Source of the DNA: Bradyrhizobium sp. Tv2a-2 | GTDB lineage: Bacteria; Pseudomonadota; Alphaproteobacteria; Rhizobiales; Xanthobacteraceae | Length of the DNA stretch: 64,000 bases | Reading direction: 5' to 3' | Assembly (NCBI RefSeq): GCF_000472425.1 | Contig: NZ_AXAI01000001.1 | Coordinates: 632,768-696,767 of the forward strand | In this document: positions 55,322 through 63,332 of the stretch, piece by piece | Numbering within the stretch: position 1 is the first letter of the stretch | How the letters are laid out: each line of letters begins with the position of its first letter | The notes under the pieces: generated by a model | Seen by the model: only the letters and a program-made list of their open reading frames with translations | Told to the model about the DNA's origin: nothing | Databases searched by the model: none | Translations under genes and position numbers: made by a program

Positions 55322-55786
55322 ATGCCGGCCAAGAGCGCGGGCGTTCTTGCCTATCGGACGAAGGCGGGCCGGCTCGAGGTCCTGCTGGTGCATCCGGGTG
55401 GGCCGTACTGGGCGAACAAGGACGACGGCGCGTGGTCGATCCCCAAGGGCGAGTACGGTGCGGGGGAAAGCCCGGAAGGCGTCGCCCGGCGGGAGTTTGC
55501 TGAAGAGCTTGGGGTTGAGCTTTCCGCAGCGCTGGAACCGCTCGGCGAAATCCGGCAACGCGGAGGCAAAGTGGTCACGGCTTTTGCCGCTGCTTTCGAT
55601 GTCGATGTCACGACCATCACCAGCAACACGTTTGAGATCGAATGGCCACCGCGAAGCGGCAAGCGCCAGAGTTTTCCCGAAGTCGATCGCGCCGTCTGGT
55701 TCGCTCTCGTCAGCGCCAGGGAGAAGATCAACGCAGCGCAGCGGGAGTTCTTGAAGCGGCTCGCGGCGATGCGGGGCAAGCCGTAG
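55322..55786 (+). CDS. NUDIX hydrolase
   Basis: 154 residues with a complete Nudix box (GEYGAGESPEGVARREFAEE followed by LGV; GX5EX7REUXEEXGU). It hydrolyses a nucleoside diphosphate linked to another group; substrate not readable. Directly follows DUF763. Confidence 0.9.
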   Translation: MPAKSAGVLAYRTKAGRLEVLLVHPGGPYWANKDDGAWSIPKGEYGAGESPEGVARREFAEELGVELSAALEPLGEIRQRGGKVVTAFAAAFDVDVTTITSNTFEIEWPPRSGKRQSFPEVDRAVWFALVSAREKINAAQREFLKRLAAMRGKP

Positions 55787-55823
55787 ACCGCGCGAATAGC
55801 CTCGGTCCAGGACTGACGAGGCC

Positions 55824-57089
55824 TTACGCCTGCTTCACGGCGCGACAGATGCCGCGCTCGAAATGCCTATAGGCCGAGAGCGCGTGGTCGTCAGCGAAGG
55901 GCAATATCTGCATCATGATCACGCCCGCCAGTCCCATGGTCGGATCGATCCAGTAATAGGTGTTGAACAGCCCGGCCCAGGTCAGGCTGCCGGCCCTGCG
56001 GCCATCCGTGACGGGATCGAGGTTGATCATGTGGCCAAGCCCCCAGCGCAAGCGCTTGCCGGGGAAGAAATCCACATCGTTCGACAGTGCCGGATTGGTG
56101 GTCTTCATGTGGCCAGCCTGGAGATTGCCGATCTGATTCTCGGCCATCAGCGCCACGGTCTTAGGTTGCAGGATCCCGGCGCCGCGCAAGCTACCGCCAT
56201 TGAGCAGCACCTGCAGCAGGGTCAGATAATCCGACGCGGTGGAATAGATGCCGCCACCACCGGCAAAGCTGGTCTGCGGCACCTGTTTCTCCAGTGGCTG
56301 CGGCACCAGCAGGCCGCTCGCCTCACGCACGTGCAAGCTCGCCTCGCGTGCCCGCTGCTTCTCGTTCAGCGAAAAGCCGGTGTCATCCATGCCAAGGGGG
56401 CCCGTGATGTGATCGCGGAAATAGCGGTCGAGATTTTGTCCGCTTGCGATCTCCACCATGCGGCCGACATAGTCGAGGCTGCCGCCATAGGCCCAGCGCG
56501 AGCCGGGCTCGAACAACAGCGGCCGCCGCGGCAGGTCCCTGTGCTGGTGCGCGGCCTTCAAATAACGCACCACATTCTCATCCCACAGCGGGTAGCTGAA
56601 GCCTGACGTGTGCGACAGCAATTGCCGCAGCGTCACCGGATGATTTGCGGCGCGAAGCCGCGGCACGCCCTTTGGATCGAAACCGGTCAGCACCTCGACC
56701 GTGGCAAGCGACGGATCGATGTTCGCGGCCGGCTCGTCCAGCTGCAGCCTGCCCTGCTCGACGAGCTGCAGCGCCGCAACCGAGGTGAGCAGCTTCACCA
56801 TCGAGGCGATACGGAACACTGTGTCGGTCGACATCCGCGCGCCATCGGTCATGTTGCGGAAACCGAACGCGCCCTCGTACAGCCGCCGCTCGCCATTCGC
56901 CGCCATGGCAACGACGCCAGGGATTTCTCCAGCCTCGACCTTGGCGCGCAGGGCGCGGTCGATGTCCGCGCCATGAACGGGTTCCTGCAGCGGCGCCGCA
57001 AACGCGCAGCCAGCGCGGAGCGGGATCACGCCCGCCGCCGCACACGCCATCGTCCGCAACAATGCTTCACGCCGCGTAAGAAAGCCCAT
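55824..57089 (-). CDS. Exported serine hydrolase, beta-lactamase/D-aminopeptidase fold
   Basis: 421 residues: a Tat-like signal (LTRREALLRT .. CAFAAPLQ), SxxK as SMVK near residue 96, and a YxN-like YGGSLDY. Similar family to the gene at 33708-34970 but not a recent duplicate. Esterase, amidase or carboxypeptidase activities are all possible. ATG 57089 follows AGGAAACG. Confidence 0.85.
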   Translation of the reverse strand: MGFLTRREALLRTMACAAAGVIPLRAGCAFAAPLQEPVHGADIDRALRAKVEAGEIPGVVAMAANGERRLYEGAFGFRNMTDGARMSTDTVFRIASMVKLLTSVAALQLVEQGRLQLDEPAANIDPSLATVEVLTGFDPKGVPRLRAANHPVTLRQLLSHTSGFSYPLWDENVVRYLKAAHQHRDLPRRPLLFEPGSRWAYGGSLDYVGRMVEIASGQNLDRYFRDHITGPLGMDDTGFSLNEKQRAREASLHVREASGLLVPQPLEKQVPQTSFAGGGGIYSTASDYLTLLQVLLNGGSLRGAGILQPKTVALMAENQIGNLQAGHMKTTNPALSNDVDFFPGKRLRWGLGHMINLDPVTDGRRAGSLTWAGLFNTYYWIDPTMGLAGVIMMQILPFADDHALSAYRHFERGICRAVKQA

Positions 57090-57202
57090 GACGTTTCCTG
57101 CAGGCCGCCCCGAAGACGCGGCGAGCTTAAACCAGATTCGCTGGCGCGTCGAAATCCTTGCGCGTGCTTTCGGCGCTTTCGCCCTGGAACTCTTGAGCGC
57201 AG

Positions 57203-59134
57203 CTACTTGCCCTCAGGCCGCACCATGAAGCCGTCGAAGAACGCCGCGAGCTCGGCATACGCGTCGAGCGACAGCACGTGGGCGACGTATTGATCCGGCC
57301 GCACCACGATCATGCACCCCTTGTCACGATCGATGCCGCGCGTGGCGAAGATGTCGTGGCCGGCCTTTAGATCGGGGCAAAACATCTTCTCGTAATCGAG
57401 AAGTCCGTAACGTCCCTTGCGCGGCAGCAGGAAGCTTGGCATGGCGCCGATCGCAAGCTCGCGATGGGCCTGCTGGAAGACGGCGCGGACATCGATGACG
57501 GAATCGATGTCGGCTCCATCGGGCGTGTAGCGCCGCACCGGCGACTGCCGCCCCTCGGCGAGGAAGTCGCATAAGCCGCGGATGGCCGATGCTGACGAAG
57601 CAGGATCGCCGCTGCTTGCGAAGGCATAGATGCGCCAGCGCCCGTCGGCTTCGGCAATGTGGCCGAGGTGCAGCGGCTTGCCATCCGCGAGACGAATGAC
57701 AGGCGCCGAATGGAAACGCTTGCCGATCGGGAGACCCTTGGCCAGATGCTGGTATTTTGACTCGCCGGTCAGCATCGATGGACGGTAATGCGTCGCGGTG
57801 CCCGCGGTGTAGCGGCCGTGCTGGACAAAATAGCGCTGGGTCTCGGCGGGATCGAACCCCTCACCCGCGCCCTTGTCTGATGCAAGGATCGCGGCCCATT
57901 CGCGATCGAAGTCGATCAATTCCTTCGCAACCGCCTGGCGTTCCGCGGAGTAGGTATGGAGCAGCAGCGGCGCGCAGCGCTTGCGCAGCACCGATGCCAG
58001 CTTCCAGCCGAGATTGAAAGCGTCCTGCATGGAGACGTTCATGCCCTGCCCCGCTTTCGGGCTGTGGGTGTGGCAGGCGTCTCCAGTTATGAAGACACGC
58101 GGCAGGCGCGTTGCGAGCTCCGCTTCCGGCACGTCGTCGAACTTGTCGGTGAGCCGCTGGCCGATCTCGTAGACCGACCACCAGGCGATCTCCTTCACCT
58201 CAAGCGTATAAGGCTTGAAGATCCGCCGCGCCTTGGCGATCACCTCGTCCGAGGTGATGTTGCGGTTGGCGACGCGCTCGCCGATCTCGAGCTTGGCGAG
58301 CTCGACATAGAGCCGGACCAGGTAACCGCCCTCGCGCGGAATGATGAGCAGGCTGCCCTCGGTCGCCGACTGGATCAGCGCCTTGAAGCGGATATCGGGG
58401 AAATCGGTGACTGCGAGCACATCCATCACGCCCCAGGCGTGATTGGCGGAATCGCCGTGCAGCTCGCGGCCGATCGCCTTGCGCACCGTCGAGCGCGCGC
58501 CATCACAGCCGACCACATAGCGCGCCCTTACCGTCTCGACCTGCCCCTCATGTTCGGGATCGATCCGCTCCAGCCGCACAGTCACCGCGTGATCCTCGAC
58601 GCGCGCGGCCGGATCGATCTGCAGATCGAGCAGGCGTCGCGAATAATGCGGCTCCAGCCTGGCGGGCGCGTGGCGCATGACATCAAGGAAGCAGTCGTGC
58701 ACCCGCGCCTGGTTCAGGATCACATGCGGAAATTCCGACAAGCCGTCCTCGACATCCTGCACCCAGCCACTGCGCACGATATTGTCGCTGTTGTTGTCGT
58801 CGGGCTTCCAGAAGCTCGTCTCATTGACCCAATAGGATTCTTTCAGCACGCGTTCGCTGAAGCCATAGGCGTTGAACATCTCCATGGTGCGGCAGGCGAC
58901 GCCGTCGGCCTGGCCGACCAGCAAACGTCCGGGCTTCTGCTCGACAATGCAGGTCTTGATGTCGGGGAATGCAGCGAGCTGTGCGGCGAGCGTCAGGCCG
59001 GCTGGCCCGCAGCCGACGATGAGGACATCGACTTCCTGCGGCAGAGCCTCGCTCGCGCGAGGAGCCGAATAGCGGTCGGCGGGGTCGGCGATGGTGGGAT
59101 CGCCCGGCATGAAGCCGTTCTGATGGAACTGCAT
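57203..59134 (-). CDS. FAD-dependent aromatic hydroxylase (phenol 2-monooxygenase-like)
   Basis: 643 residues. Rossmann FAD motif VLIVGCGPAGLTLAA (about 38), the GD motif FITGDACHTHSPKAGQGMN (about 355) and a C-terminal thioredoxin-like region mark the PheA/MobA group of NAD(P)H-dependent phenol and 3-hydroxybenzoate hydroxylases. The reaction would put a hydroxyl on an aromatic ring. ATG 59134 follows GGGAGGAGC. Divergent from a MarR gene with an operator in between, so aromatic-inducible expression is likely. Confidence 0.88.
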   Translation of the reverse strand: MQFHQNGFMPGDPTIADPADRYSAPRASEALPQEVDVLIVGCGPAGLTLAAQLAAFPDIKTCIVEQKPGRLLVGQADGVACRTMEMFNAYGFSERVLKESYWVNETSFWKPDDNNSDNIVRSGWVQDVEDGLSEFPHVILNQARVHDCFLDVMRHAPARLEPHYSRRLLDLQIDPAARVEDHAVTVRLERIDPEHEGQVETVRARYVVGCDGARSTVRKAIGRELHGDSANHAWGVMDVLAVTDFPDIRFKALIQSATEGSLLIIPREGGYLVRLYVELAKLEIGERVANRNITSDEVIAKARRIFKPYTLEVKEIAWWSVYEIGQRLTDKFDDVPEAELATRLPRVFITGDACHTHSPKAGQGMNVSMQDAFNLGWKLASVLRKRCAPLLLHTYSAERQAVAKELIDFDREWAAILASDKGAGEGFDPAETQRYFVQHGRYTAGTATHYRPSMLTGESKYQHLAKGLPIGKRFHSAPVIRLADGKPLHLGHIAEADGRWRIYAFASSGDPASSASAIRGLCDFLAEGRQSPVRRYTPDGADIDSVIDVRAVFQQAHRELAIGAMPSFLLPRKGRYGLLDYEKMFCPDLKAGHDIFATRGIDRDKGCMIVVRPDQYVAHVLSLDAYAELAAFFDGFMVRPEGK

Positions 59135-59171
59135 GCGACTGCTCCTCCCGCTTTGGAATTCGTTATTGATC

Positions 59172-59200
59172 AGCATACTGATCATCAGTATACTTGTCAA
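59172..59200 (-). promoter_or_regulatory. Sigma-70-like promoter for the hydroxylase gene
   Basis: Minus strand: TTGACA (59200-59195), 17-nt spacer, TATGCT (59177-59172), ending 37 nt before the hydroxylase start. The -35 matches consensus exactly and the spacing is ideal. The operator palindrome at 59175-59191 covers the spacer and -10. Confidence 0.7.
59175..59191. promoter_or_regulatory. MarR operator
   Basis: ATACTGAT-C-ATCAGTAT, a perfect 8-bp dyad around one base, lying over the hydroxylase promoter spacer and about 32 nt from the MarR start. Size and symmetry fit MarR dimers; binding would block the promoter. Confidence 0.72.
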
Positions 59201-59223
59201 GAAATTGCGATTCGGAGGATTCG

Positions 59224-59688
59224 GTGAGAGAACCCAATGAGATGCCTGGCCATCTGGCCCGCCGCTTTCAGCAGATCGCGGTGGCCGTGTTCCTGGCTGA
59301 GATCGAGGACGCAGGCTTCGACCTCACGCCGGTACAATACGCAGCACTTGCGACCATCAAAGCCAATCCGGCAATCGACCAGATCACGTTGGCCGGCCAG
59401 ATCGCCTATGACCGCACCACCATCACCGGCGTCGTCGATCGCCTGGTGCAGAAGGGCCTCGTGCTTCGCCAGACCAGTAGCCGCGACCGCCGCGCGCGGG
59501 AGCTGACGATCACCGACGCCGGCCGGACAACGCTGCGCAGAATCACGCCGGCGGTGGAAGCGGCCCAGCAGACCATGCTGCGTGGCCTGACCGAGACGGA
59601 AGCGGCGGAACTGATGCGTCTGTTGCGCAAGGCGATCGCCGCCGGCAACGAGCTGAGCCGCGCACCGTTGCGGGAGAATGCAGGATGA
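59224..59688 (+). CDS. MarR-family transcriptional regulator
   Basis: 154 residues, winged helix with QITLAGQIAYDRTTITGVVD recognition region and the DRRARELTITDAG wing. GTG 59224 is chosen over ATG 59194 because GGAGG sits 5 nt upstream. It probably represses the divergent hydroxylase (and itself) until an aromatic ligand binds. Confidence 0.9.
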   Translation: MREPNEMPGHLARRFQQIAVAVFLAEIEDAGFDLTPVQYAALATIKANPAIDQITLAGQIAYDRTTITGVVDRLVQKGLVLRQTSSRDRRARELTITDAGRTTLRRITPAVEAAQQTMLRGLTETEAAELMRLLRKAIAAGNELSRAPLRENAG

Positions 59689-59739
59689 TTGGCGAGACGA
59701 TTCCCGGGTATCGCTTCGTTTATGCGGGCTTCGCCGCTC

Positions 59740-60567
59740 TTACCCCTTCCCCTTGGCCGGAGTTGCGGCCGGTGGCGACAACGCGACTGAAGCTTCGCTG
59801 GTGAGCAGGAAAAAGGTGAATGTCTCCTGCAGGTAGAGGCGCACGACGCTGTCGGTATGGCTCAGATAGCCAATCGAGACGTCCTGGCCGATCTGCAGGT
59901 CGAAATCGCCGCCGCGAGTGGTGAGCACGAAGGCGCCTTCGAGCGCCGGCGCCCAGATGATGTCGTCCTTGACGAGCTTCTTCACGTGATCGAGCACCGG
60001 ATAGCCGTTGTCGGTGGTCTCGGCGAGCGCCGTATAGGCGGCAGCGCCGAGCACGACCGAATACGGGCCGTTGACACCGGCAAGGCGCAGCTTGCTCAGC
60101 GCCTGCGCAATCGCGTCAGGATATTCGCGCACATCGGCCGGCAGCGTCATGATCGGATTGCTCGTGCCCTGCCGGATGCCGCCGATACCGGCCGCCGCAT
60201 AGCCTTCGAAAATGGCGCGGTCCTCGGCATAGGCAATCTTCTGCGCGGCGTCCTTCGCCGGCTGCCAGTCGGAATCGTTCGACCCGCGCTCGACGTCGTC
60301 GATCTGCTGCCGATCCAACTCGAACGGAACGCGCACTTCGACCAGCGCCCTCACCTCGCGCTGGCGCGCGAGCACGCCGTCGCCGGGAGCCGCGATGGTC
60401 TTGAGATGGCCGGTCCCCACGGCAGAAAGCCCGACGCCGCCCGGCCCGTCGACATCGACCACACGCCGTCCCGCGAGATAGCGCTTCAGCGTGCGCGTGG
60501 TCTCCTCCTCGATCTGCGCCCACGCCGCGTCCGAAATCGGGGCGAGCTCGCGGTGAAGGTTATTCAT
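59740..60567 (-). CDS. Encapsulin shell protein (family 1, HK97-like fold)
   Basis: 275 residues starting MNNLHRELAPISDAAW and continuing ..RYLAGRRVVDVDGPGG, the conserved encapsulin N-terminus; E-loop and P-domain regions follow. Copies should assemble into an icosahedral nanocompartment (60 or 180 subunits). A short Pro/Ala/Lys tail (about 15 residues) extends past the usual end. The start overlaps the peroxidase gene by 8 nt, and its ribosome site GGAG lies within the codons of the cargo tag. Forms an operon with its cargo. Confidence 0.95.
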   Translation of the reverse strand: MNNLHRELAPISDAAWAQIEEETTRTLKRYLAGRRVVDVDGPGGVGLSAVGTGHLKTIAAPGDGVLARQREVRALVEVRVPFELDRQQIDDVERGSNDSDWQPAKDAAQKIAYAEDRAIFEGYAAAGIGGIRQGTSNPIMTLPADVREYPDAIAQALSKLRLAGVNGPYSVVLGAAAYTALAETTDNGYPVLDHVKKLVKDDIIWAPALEGAFVLTTRGGDFDLQIGQDVSIGYLSHTDSVVRLYLQETFTFFLLTSEASVALSPPAATPAKGKG

Positions 60568-61633
60568 GATTGCGTTCTCCTTTGAGCGAGCCGATGCCGA
60601 GTGAGCCGTCGGGACTGTTGCCCGCGGATGATGAGGAATCAGTTGTCGGAGCCGCGGGCGCTGCCGCCGGCTGTCCGTCGGCAGTGACCGAATCGAGGAA
60701 CGTTGCCGACGGCACGAAGAACAGCGTTCCCGTCACCGGGCGGCTGAAATCGAGCAGCCGGTCGTAATTCCCGGGCGGCTTGCCGATGAACATGTTCTCG
60801 ATCATCTGCTCGGTCACCCGCGGCGTGCGGCAATAACCGATGAAATAGGTGCCGAACTCGCCGGAGCCGACCTGGCCGAACGGCATATTGTCGCGCACGA
60901 TATCGCGCTGCTCGCCATTCTCGGTGATCACGGTGAGCGCGTTGTGTGCCGAACTCGGCTTGACGGCATCGTCGAGCTCGATGTCGGCCAGCTTGGTGCG
61001 CCCGATGATGCGCTCCTGCGTCTCCGTGGGCAGCGCGTTCCAGCCGTCCATGTCATGCACATATTTCTGCGTGATCACGTAGCTGCCGCCGGCAAAGGCG
61101 GGATCCTCCTCGCCGATGATGGCAGCGTCGATCACCTCCTGTCCGCGCGGATTCTCGGTGCCATCGACAAAGCCGAGCAGATCGCGGTCATCGAAATAGC
61201 GGAAGCCATGGACCTCCTCGACCGCAGTGACCGCCGTGCCCAGCCGCGCCATGATCTGCATCGCCATCTCGAAGCACAGATCCATCCGCTTCGAGCGGAT
61301 GTGAAACAGGAGGTCGCCCGCCGTCGCGACCGCATGGCGCGCGCCGGCCTTGAACTCGCGGAATGGATGGAGCTCGGCCGGTCGCGGCTCGCCGAACAGC
61401 CGGTCCCACGCCTCGGAGCCGATGCCCATCACGCAGGAGAGGCCTGCTTCGAGATCGCGAAATTCGACCGCGCGAATGAGGCCCGCGAGGTCAGCGCAGA
61501 ACGCGCGCACGGCCGCTTCGCTGTCTGGACCGGGATTGATGGTGACGACAAGGAAAACAGCAGCGCGCGACAGCGGCGCGGCGACGGGCTGGGCAACCAC
61601 TCCCGGTTCGTCTCCAGCATTGGGAGCGGCCAT
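60560..61633 (-). CDS. Dye-decolourising (DyP) heme peroxidase, encapsulin cargo
   Basis: 357 residues, ferredoxin-like double domain. Catalytic GFVDGTENPRG (Asp about 156), heme-ligand His in SSAHN (about 229) and the distal Arg region FGTYFIGYC are intact. A 40-residue Ala/Pro/Ser linker leads to the C-terminal targeting peptide DGSLGIGSLKGE, which docks cargo to the shell interior. It reduces H2O2 and oxidises large aromatic substrates. ATG 61633 chosen; a TTG one codon earlier is possible. Confidence 0.95.
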   Translation of the reverse strand: MAAPNAGDEPGVVAQPVAAPLSRAAVFLVVTINPGPDSEAAVRAFCADLAGLIRAVEFRDLEAGLSCVMGIGSEAWDRLFGEPRPAELHPFREFKAGARHAVATAGDLLFHIRSKRMDLCFEMAMQIMARLGTAVTAVEEVHGFRYFDDRDLLGFVDGTENPRGQEVIDAAIIGEEDPAFAGGSYVITQKYVHDMDGWNALPTETQERIIGRTKLADIELDDAVKPSSAHNALTVITENGEQRDIVRDNMPFGQVGSGEFGTYFIGYCRTPRVTEQMIENMFIGKPPGNYDRLLDFSRPVTGTLFFVPSATFLDSVTADGQPAAAPAAPTTDSSSSAGNSPDGSLGIGSLKGERNHE

Positions 61634-62444
61634 CAAGAACTCCAGACATCTTCAAGCGGCATCCGGCAGGGACGCGTCAGCTCTTCTCTATCGCGCTTGT
61701 TACAGAATTACCATTGCCCGTGCGTGACGTCACCCAGCAAGCCATGTTCTCGCGGCGCGCTCGGCGTCCGAGTTTTGCATTTTCGTTGGCCCTCGATGTG
61801 CAGAGGGCGCAGGGAAGGCCGGGTGCCCGCTGCACCCGTGGGCCCCGCGCGGAAAAAAGTATGCGGGGCGCGTGAACCACAGGTACAGGCGGATACACTC
61901 CGGCCTTCCCTGCGCAATGGTTTACGGCTTATACGTACTCTCCCCGGTGAACCAGCGTTTGCCACCGTCACCCGCGTGATGCGCAAGCATCATCGCGAGT
62001 TTGGCGCCTGCATGGGCGCGCCAGGACCACACGACTTCGCCGTCCGCAGCACGCCTTCACCAGAACATCCGGCGGTTAAAAACCCGCAACTGCCGAAAGC
62101 CCAACGAAGCCGGGTCAACGTCGCCTCGCCTTGCGCCGCTGCCGCGTCCATCGCATTCCGTCTCACGTTTCGTGACGTTGGCGACACGCCCCTCCGACCG
62201 AAACGGAACGGGGCGGAGCATACGGCTGATTTTAGATTTCGGAAAACAGGAATATTTTTGAGCGGAGGGATTGACGGGCTTTTGCGAGCGGCGCCCGCCG
62301 GGCAAATCAGTTGGCAAGCATAGCGCGCGCAAGGCGCCTGTTTGACCGCGAAGCGTGGGCAGGGCGATAAGCGGAGCTTGAACCCCACCATTCGTCCAAA
62401 ATCGCCTGCTCATCAGGCTACGCCTGCTTGATTATATCTCAAAA
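61634..62444. repeat. Non-coding region with long inverted repeat, probable interspersed element
   Basis: About 810 nt with no convincing gene. GCGCAGGGAAGGCCGG (61807-61822) is perfectly inverted at 61900-61915, enclosing hairpins GGGTGC..GCACCC and CCCCGC..GCGGGG. The palindrome GTGACGTCAC (61724-61733) lies 90 nt before the peroxidase start. The part from about 61790 to 62330 resembles a dispersed Bradyrhizobium repeat that I recall. Short open frames here lack any family likeness. Confidence 0.6.
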
Positions 62445-62786
62445 ATGAGATACAGACTGAACGTGGTTTGGCGGGTCGAAATCCTCAACGAGGCGGTCGC
62501 CGCGGAAATCGGCGCCCTTCCGGCCGATATGCAGGCGCGATTTCTGCGGCTTGCGGAGCGCATCACAACGACCGGGTTGGAGAGCCTGGGGGAGCCGCAT
62601 GTCAAGCACCTGGAAGGGAAACTGTAGGAATTGCGGCTGACGGGTCGCGATGGAATTGCTCGAGCGCTCTATGTCACGGCGGTTGACCGAAATGTGGTCG
62701 TGGTTCGCGCGTTCGTGAAAAAGACGCAAAAAACTCCGCGCTCCGAGATTGAGATCGCCCTGCAGCGAGCAAAGGAAATCACATGA
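62445..62786 (+). pseudogene. Gp49/RelE-HigB-like toxin with in-frame amber codon
   Basis: The frame encodes a 113-residue Gp49-like (PF05973-type) toxin except that codon 61 is TAG (62625-62627). Before it: VKHLEGKL; after it: ELRLTGRDGIARALYVTAV .. FVKKTQKTPRSEIEIAL, the normal end of these toxins. The family has Trp (TGG) at this place (KLWELR), so one G-to-A change explains the break. The stop overlaps the antitoxin start (ATGA). Without suppression only 60 residues are made. Confidence 0.85.
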
Positions 62787-63064
62787 CAATCCCGTTCGAA
62801 AAGCTCAAAGCCCGCCTGCTGGCGAATCCTAAGGTCAGAGCAGAATATGACGCTCTCGCTCCGGAGTTCGAAATCGCGGCGGAGTTGCTTAGGGCTCGCC
62901 TGCGCGCAGGTCTCTCGCAAGCCGATCTCGCTGCGCGCATGGGGACCAGCCAATCCGCGATCGCCCGGCTTGAGAGCGGTCAAACGCTGCCGAGCACGAA
63001 GACGCTATTGCGCTATGCGGAGGCAACCGGCAGCAAGTTTCATGTGCGGCTGTCGGCGGCGTGA
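62783..63064 (+). CDS. XRE-family (HigA-like) antitoxin
   Basis: 93 residues with a helix-turn-helix (GLSQADLAARMGTSQSAIAR) in the second half, preceded by a helical toxin-binding region. It is the usual downstream antitoxin of Gp49-like toxins and is intact. It overlaps the toxin frame by 4 nt and should repress the operon. Confidence 0.88.
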   Translation: MTIPFEKLKARLLANPKVRAEYDALAPEFEIAAELLRARLRAGLSQADLAARMGTSQSAIARLESGQTLPSTKTLLRYAEATGSKFHVRLSAA

Positions 63065-63120
63065 TGGGGCCTGAAAAGCACGATGCAATTTTGATTGAAG
63101 GTTGGTGTCGGAGTCTGGGT

Positions 63121-63282
63121 CCACCTCTCCCATCGGGAGAGGTCGGGTCGCATCGCAAGATGCGATCCGGGTGAGGGGTTACGGTCTCTGGATCATGCCG
63201 CGGCCCCTCACCCGGATCGCGCCGGACGATGCTGCGCATCGCCGGGAGCGATCCGACCTCTCCCCTCTGGGGAGAGGTGGGC
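63121..63282. repeat. 162-bp inverted-repeat interspersed element
   Basis: CCACCTCTCCC..GGGAGAGG at the left is mirrored by CCTCTCCC..GGGAGAGGTGG at the right, and CGGGTGAGGGG is mirrored by CCCCTCACCCG inside. A large REP-like cruciform of a type common in Rhizobiales; lies between the antitoxin and the convergent MFS gene. Confidence 0.8.
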
Positions 63283-63332
63283 CGCAACACTGGTCGCGTC
63301 GCTTCGCTCCATTTGCGAACCGCCGGCGTGAG

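Noticed and set aside
33708..57089. Two beta-lactamase-fold proteins as antibiotic-resistance genes
   Set aside because: The SxxK and YxN-like motifs fit the broad serine-hydrolase family; nothing in the sequence shows beta-lactam hydrolysis.
61990..62391. 133-codon minus-strand frame
   Set aside because: Cys/Arg/Pro-rich composition inside probable repeat DNA, no domain, no ribosome site.
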